64,000 bases of DNA, taken from positions 57,902,985 to 57,966,984 of the forward strand of contig CM044321.1 of the NCBI GenBank assembly GCA_024291935.2, read 5' to 3'. Position 1 is the first letter of the stretch, and every line of letters begins with the position of its first letter. Position numbers and translations under genes: made by a program. The DNA is from Okapia johnstoni (lineage: Eukaryota > Chordata > Mammalia > Artiodactyla > Giraffidae). Shown here in pieces: positions 59,795 to 64,000 of this stretch. Below the pieces are notes generated by a model. The model worked only from the letters and a program-made list of their open reading frames with translations, did no database searches and was not told the DNA's origin.

Positions 59795-60412
59795 CTAACC
59801 CTTATTCTGTGCCAGGCATTGTCTCAAGCACCTTGTAAATACTGACTTATTTAATCTTTTTTTAAAATTAAATTTTATTGTAATGTAGTTGATTTCCATG
59901 TTGTATTAGTTGCGGCTATACAGCAATCTGATTCAGTTATACATCTAGCCACTTGTTTTTAGATTCTGTTCCCATATAGGTCATTACGGAGTATTGAGTA
60001 GAGTTCCCGTGAGTAAGTCCTTATTAGTTGTCTATTTTATATATAGTAATGTGTATATGTCAACCCCAATCTCCTGATTTATCCCCACCCCCCAACTTTC
60101 CCCTCTGGTAACCGTAAGTTTGTTTTCTACATCTCTCACTCTATTTCTACTTTGTAAATAAGTTCATTTATACCATTTTCTTCGATTCCACATATAAACG
60201 ATATCATATGATATTTGTCTTTTTCTGTCTGACTTATCCGATTCATTAATCTTCACGAAACCACCCTATGCCATATAATCCATATTATATGGTAGTACCA
60301 TATAATCCCCATTTTAAAAATGGAAAATTGAAGCACAAAGAGATTAAATCCATGGTCACGCAGCTAGTGAGTGCTGGAGCTGTGATGGAACTAGGCAGTC
60401 TAGCCCTAGGAG
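59795..60412 (-). repeat. MIR relic, antisense, split by an L1
   Basis: The left part (59795-59852, TTATTCTGTGCCAGGCATTG to CTGACTTATTTAATC) and the right part (about 60250-60412) are consecutive in MIR. The right part has CCCATTTTAAAAATGG, GCACAAAGAGATTAAATCC and GTCACGCAGCTAGTGAGTGC. An antisense L1 3' end separates them. Confidence 0.72.
59853..60250 (-). mobile_element. L1 3' end fragment, antisense, inserted in a MIR
   Basis: TTTATTGTAATGTAGTTGAT, AGAGTTCCCGTGAGTAAGTC and TTATACCATTTTCTTCGATTCC. The short repeat TTAATCTT occurs at both edges (about 59850 and 60246), matching an L1 target-site duplication. Confidence 0.8.
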
Positions 60413-60526
60413 CCTTCACACTTAGTCTCTTTCCCTCGGTAATTATTAGTGAGGTAGCAACAGAAAGTGCTTTTGCTTTTAATTTAAGATGTCTAATTGA
60501 TTTTCTCTTGTATATTTTATTGACAG

Positions 60527-60696
60527 CATTTATGAATGCAGCCTATTATGCAAGTGTGATCGACGAATATGTCAAAACCGAGTTGTCCAGCACGGACCTC
60601 AAGTGAGGCTGCAAGTGTTCAAAACTGAGAAGAAGGGATGGGGAGTGCGCTGCCTAGATGACATTGACAGAGGGACGTTTGTTTGCATTTACTCAG
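60527..60696 (+). CDS. SETDB2: SETDB2 coding exon 7 (end of pre-SET, first half of SET)
   Basis: 170 nt with acceptor TATTGACAG and donor GTAAAG. It encodes [17 protein letters not shown], the last four pre-SET cysteines, then [20 protein letters not shown] with GWGVRC and the [13 protein letters not shown] strand of the SET core. The GWG turn contributes to the S-adenosylmethionine pocket in SET enzymes. The 112-aa open frame at 60268-60606 overlaps this exon in a different frame and is spurious. Confidence 0.96.
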
Positions 60697-62027
60697 GTAA
60701 AGCAAAGGTTTACTTTCACATCACGCTATGGTACGATCTACATTTCTTAATCTCCATTGTATTAGTCAGGGCCACCGAGATCATATAGCAAGGACAAGAG
60801 CGACAATATAGGAGGAGTATCAGAGAAGGACAAGTGACTGGGAAATTGAGCCCTGAAGGGATGACACGCGTTAGGAGGTACCAGGTGTTCCAGAAAAGAA
60901 AGGCTAAAGGATAAAACTTGGGTTACTGCATGAGGTATGTTTCTTGGTCTCTGTGGCTGCAGACGCTTCAGGGTAAAGTAAGAAAACTTTTTTAAATAGG
61001 AAAATGACTGATTTACTAAGGTAAAGATTATTGGTCAAAGACTGTCTTTGTCAACATCTTGAGCTATTAGAATTTAACAAGTTAATGTTATGATGAATAC
61101 CTTTAGGTGATGATTCAGTCAAGGAGGGAGTTCACTCCATTTCAGGGATTCTGTAGAGAGTTGCCCATGTTCTGAGCAAAGCCTCCCCCCGGTGTGTTAC
61201 GGTCGTGCAATCACGGATTCTTTTAGGCCATAGCCCACAGGCCAGACACATCCATCTCTAGTAGTTTCTTCCTTTTACCGCAGAGTGTCACTTTCTTTGT
61301 GTACCACAAAGTGTGAAAGGTTGGTGAAACGTGGCTCTCAAGGCAGTCTAAAGGAAATGTACCAGGCAGCAGGGACCAGAGCAATCCTCCTCATCTGGAA
61401 TTCCAGGTTCACTTCCGTGAGGGCAAGAATCCTCAGAGTTCAGAACAGTCACAGCTGGATCCCTGCCACATCCCACTTACAGACACAAATACTGCACAAC
61501 TTGCCTGGACATTTGTCTTTCATATTTCTCAAAATAACTCTTTGATAAAAATTAGCTTACCATAAAATGCCAGATGGTGTCCAGGAAGTATCATTTACTG
61601 ACTTTATCTGCATTGCTAGAAAATGCACCTAAGGGTATCTCTCTCTAATCTAGCTGTTAATTTTGACTTGTTAACTGTAATTTTAAATTCCTGGAAAGAA
61701 AATGCATAAACTTCAGAATGACATTTTGATTACATTAAGGTTTAAGATGAGAACGGGCACCTATCACCACAGATTTAAATATATCACTTTATAAATAAAG
61801 TTTTTAAATGATAAAACATTCATAACTAGACACAAAATCTATAATTGTAAGACTAGAGTTCACCTCTAATTTTCTAGAGGGCTTTCTGATCTGTATTTTT
61901 GTTTTGTATTATTGTAGCTGAATCTCTTGTTTTCCGTGTTTTTCCACAATAGACAAATACTTGTTCCTATGTTTTTTCATGTACTGGAAGATACGAAATC
62001 TCTTCTTGGTCTTTTTTTTTTCCCCCT
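60697..62027. other. SETDB2 intron between coding exons 7 and 8
   Basis: No exon or clear repeat before the L1 3' end at 62028. The short GTATTAGTCAGGG at about 60762 hints at an old dispersed repeat. Confidence 0.5.
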
Positions 62028-62243
62028 TTATTTTTTTAATAAATTTATTTATTTTAGTTGGGGGCTAATTACTTTACAATATTGTAGTGGGTTTTGCCAT
62101 ACATTGACATGAATCAGCCATGGGTTTACATGTGTTCCCCATCCTGAACCCCCCCGCCCACCTCCCTCCCCATCCCATCCCTCTGGGTCATCCCATTGCC
62201 CCAGCCCTGAGCACTTGTCTCATGCATCGAACATAGAATGGTG
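62028..62243 (-). mobile_element. Ruminant L1 3' end (L1-BT type), antisense
   Basis: (TTTA)n, GGGGCTAATTACTTTACAAT and ATTGACATGAATCAGCCATG, then a C-rich CCACCTCCCTCCCCATCCC. It lies about 175 bases before coding exon 8. Confidence 0.9.
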
Positions 62244-62418
62244 TTTTTTTTTTTTATTATTTCTCACAGTAGTTTCCTGGGATGAATTAATGTTTATCTT
62301 CATTGTAGAATTGAGGTATACCATACATGGTTCTAATAGAGCAGAATAGATGCCCTTTTGTTGCTTAGTAATTATATTACTTTTTGTCATATTTAGCTCT
62401 TTTACTTTTTTCTTTTAG

Positions 62419-62638
62419 GAAGATTACTAAGCAGATCTAACACTGAGAAACCTGATGCTATTGATGAAAATGGAAAAGAAGAGAATATTATGAAAAATAC
62501 GTTTTCCAAAAAGAGGAAAATAGAAGTTGCAGATTGTGAGGTTGAAGTGATCCCAGTAGAACTGGAAGCACATCCTAGAAGTATGGTGACTCAGGAGTGT
62601 CCACCTAAGCTCCATAATAATACCAAAGAGCCTATTAT
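62419..62638 (+). CDS. SETDB2: SETDB2 coding exon 8 (start of SET insertion)
   Basis: 220 nt with acceptor TTTTTCTTTTAG and donor GTGAGT. It encodes GRLLSRSNTEKP, then an acidic/basic low-complexity stretch with FSKKRKIEVADCEVEVIPVE. This is the beginning of the long insertion that separates the two SET halves in SETDB proteins. The KKRK run is a possible nuclear localisation signal. Divergence from human is clearly higher here than in the SET core, as expected for the insertion. No stop codon in frame. Confidence 0.94.
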
Positions 62639-63149
62639 GTGAGTGAGATTGTAGGAAACCAGTCAAGATTGATCTGTACTGTTTACTACCAATTAAGAGT
62701 AGTTCTTTCTTTTTCTTTTTTCTTACTTTCCACTCCAACTTCTATATCTCCTATATATCAATTTGCTTTACAGTTGTAAGTTTAACACTGAGAAATCTAG
62801 GGCACTTGAATTTAAAAATCTAACCAACATACTGTATTTCCTCAGTTTCCATCTGTGGAACTTCATCTTTAAAAACTTTGACTTTAATTAGATTGTTTAT
62901 GGATGTCATGACTTTGGCAGTTCTTTTTATCTTATATCACCGTTTTATTTGCAAAGGTTTTCTTAGATTTTCTTCATTTTAGAATGATTGACTTTAAAAT
63001 ATGATTATTCTAGTGAGGAGTAGGCATAGGTGTTATAACTTAGATTAATTTCTAATGAATATTTACATAACAGTGATGCTATCTATATTTCAGGGCACAG
63101 TAAAGAGCATTTTTAGTGATTTACAGAATAACTTTGTTTTCCTTTTCAG

Positions 63150-63249
63150 AGGAATGAAATATAACAGGATTTCAAGAATTCGGTATCATTCAGTCATTAG
63201 AAGTCCTAAAACCAAGACGGTCGTTATTCAACACAATGGGAAAAATATG
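63150..63249 (+). CDS. SETDB2: SETDB2 coding exon 9 (SET insertion)
   Basis: 100 nt with acceptor TTTCCTTTTCAG and donor GTAAAA. It encodes MKYNRISRIRYHSVIRSPKT and ends VVIQHNGKNM at phase 0. It matches the human segment around NISRIQYHSVIRDPESKT with substitutions. It is the last SETDB2 exon in the window; 63250-64000 is intron with no further exon found. Confidence 0.93.
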
Positions 63250-64000
63250 GTAAAAAGTGCAAAACATAGATGGTGCCCTTCTGAGAACATTAGCTACTAC
63301 TTAATTCAAATTGTTTGTGTTACTTAATAATGTGTAGGATTTCTTCTATTATTTTGTAACGTGGCGCTGTTGAAGTGTTAGGACTATGTTTTTTTTACTG
63401 ACTTTGTATCCTAAGTAACGGTTGGCATGTTCCCAACTTAGATGTAGAAGGAGAATGTTGATCATGATCTGACAGTGTATTCTATTGAGACTGAGAGCTA
63501 TACAGTGGAAGAATTCATAGAAGAAGCTAACGTGATAGTATTACATAAGAAAGAAGGATGGAGTAATTTAGGTTGAGGAGATATGGTTGTGAGATGTAGG
63601 GGAAAGAAGCAGTCTAATGAGAGAATCATCCAGAAAGTAGCACTTTACATGATAGCCTCTGAAGATAGACTTTTCAGTCTGTCCTGAGAAGAATAACTAG
63701 TCAGAGACTGTAACTTAAGAGAATGGTGGAAGAAATAGAACAGGCAGACACAATGGTAGTTCATGGCTTGTTGATGAAAAATAAAAATTCTAACGTAGGT
63801 GGTACACAAATATTTGCCCTCTGCCTAGTAACATACAGAAGAGAACTCCTTAATACCACATCATTGTACAAAGATTGGGTCAGGAGATCACATAGACCTG
63901 GTTTGCCCTCCAACACTGCACCTTAACTAGCTGGTTAACGTCTTCTGTCTGCATTTCTTTTTCTGTAAAATTAGAATAATAGTATATATCTCAGAATTAA
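63250..64000. other. SETDB2 intron after coding exon 9
   Basis: Runs to the window edge. No further exon found. The next coding exon would begin at phase 0. Confidence 0.6.

Larger units (their letters stand above)
38927..63249 (+). other. SETDB2: SETDB2 gene, coding part present in the window (coding exons 1-9, 3' end missing)
   Basis: SETDB2 (KMT1F) is a nuclear histone H3 lysine-9 methyltransferase of the SETDB family that silences chromatin. Nine exons join in phase (38927-38942, 43487-43612, 44624-44689, 50995-51091, 53281-53844, 57818-57934, 60527-60696, 62419-62638, 63150-63249). They give 492 codons without a stop; the human protein is about 720 residues. Order seen: N-terminal segment, MBD-type domain (about residues 160-240), pre-SET cluster with nine Cys (about 281-350), N-terminal SET half with a GWG motif (about 360-386), then the start of the insertion that splits SET. 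The catalytic C-terminal SET half and post-SET are off the right edge. Every junction has GT/AG ends and the split codons match the human protein as I recall it. Identification is secure; the untranslated leader is less certain. Confidence 0.96.

Noticed and set aside
60268..60606. 112-codon plus-strand frame
   Set aside because: Runs through the MIR and intron into SETDB2 coding exon 7 in the wrong frame; the splice-supported frame is different.
1..64000. CRISPR arrays, operons, insertion sequences or a novel defence or mobile system
   Set aside because: All tandem or dispersed repeats are explained by mammalian SINE, LINE, LTR, MITE or microsatellite families; no compact gene clusters exist.

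Overview
The window is mammalian nuclear DNA from a ruminant, most likely a bovid. Three BovB (RTE-type) LINE copies longer than about 1.4 kb, many Bov-tA/Bov-A and CHR-type tRNA-derived SINEs, and ruminant L1 3' ends show this. Most of the sequence is AT-rich intron and intergenic DNA. There are no operons, CRISPR arrays or prokaryotic features.

The one protein gene that can be assembled is SETDB2, on the + strand. Nine coding exons with correct splice sites and phases run from the ATG at 38927 to a donor after 63249. Together they give 1476 coding bases, 492 codons with no internal stop. They cover the N-terminal region, the methyl-CpG-binding-type domain, the nine-cysteine pre-SET zinc cluster, the first half of the bifurcated SET domain and the start of its insertion. 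The catalytic second half of SET lies beyond the right edge. Two likely leader pieces are a 149-nt candidate exon at 33313-33461 and a long 5' stretch on the ATG exon that carries a 16-codon upstream ORF. A CpG-rich block at about 32.59-33.26 kb is the promoter.

Region 1-32.5 kb holds no recognisable coding exon. In human, SETDB2 stands head-to-head with CAB39L. By that synteny this half should be the 5' non-coding part of CAB39L on the minus strand, and the CpG block a shared bidirectional promoter. This is inference: no CAB39L coding sequence is visible.

The rest is a layered record of insertions. There is a near full-length antisense BovB in the intron between coding exons 3 and 4, further BovB fragments at 1.8, 15.4 and 58.1 kb, and about a dozen Bov-tA/Bov-A and a dozen CHR SINEs, many with clear target-site duplications. 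A 768-bp solo ERV LTR sits inside an L1 3' end at 29.1-29.9 kb. Tigger- and mariner-like MITEs, MIR and L2 relics and old L1 fragments are also present. Two RNA pseudogenes stand out: a 5S rRNA pseudogene at 10.54 kb, and a 5'-half tRNA-Arg retropseudogene at 6.89 kb with a perfect 17-bp target-site duplication.

I found no sign of a novel multi-gene system. The points most worth following up are the tRNA-half retropseudogene, the LTR-in-L1 nest, the SETDB2 leader and shared promoter, and the MIR split by an L1 just upstream of coding exon 7.
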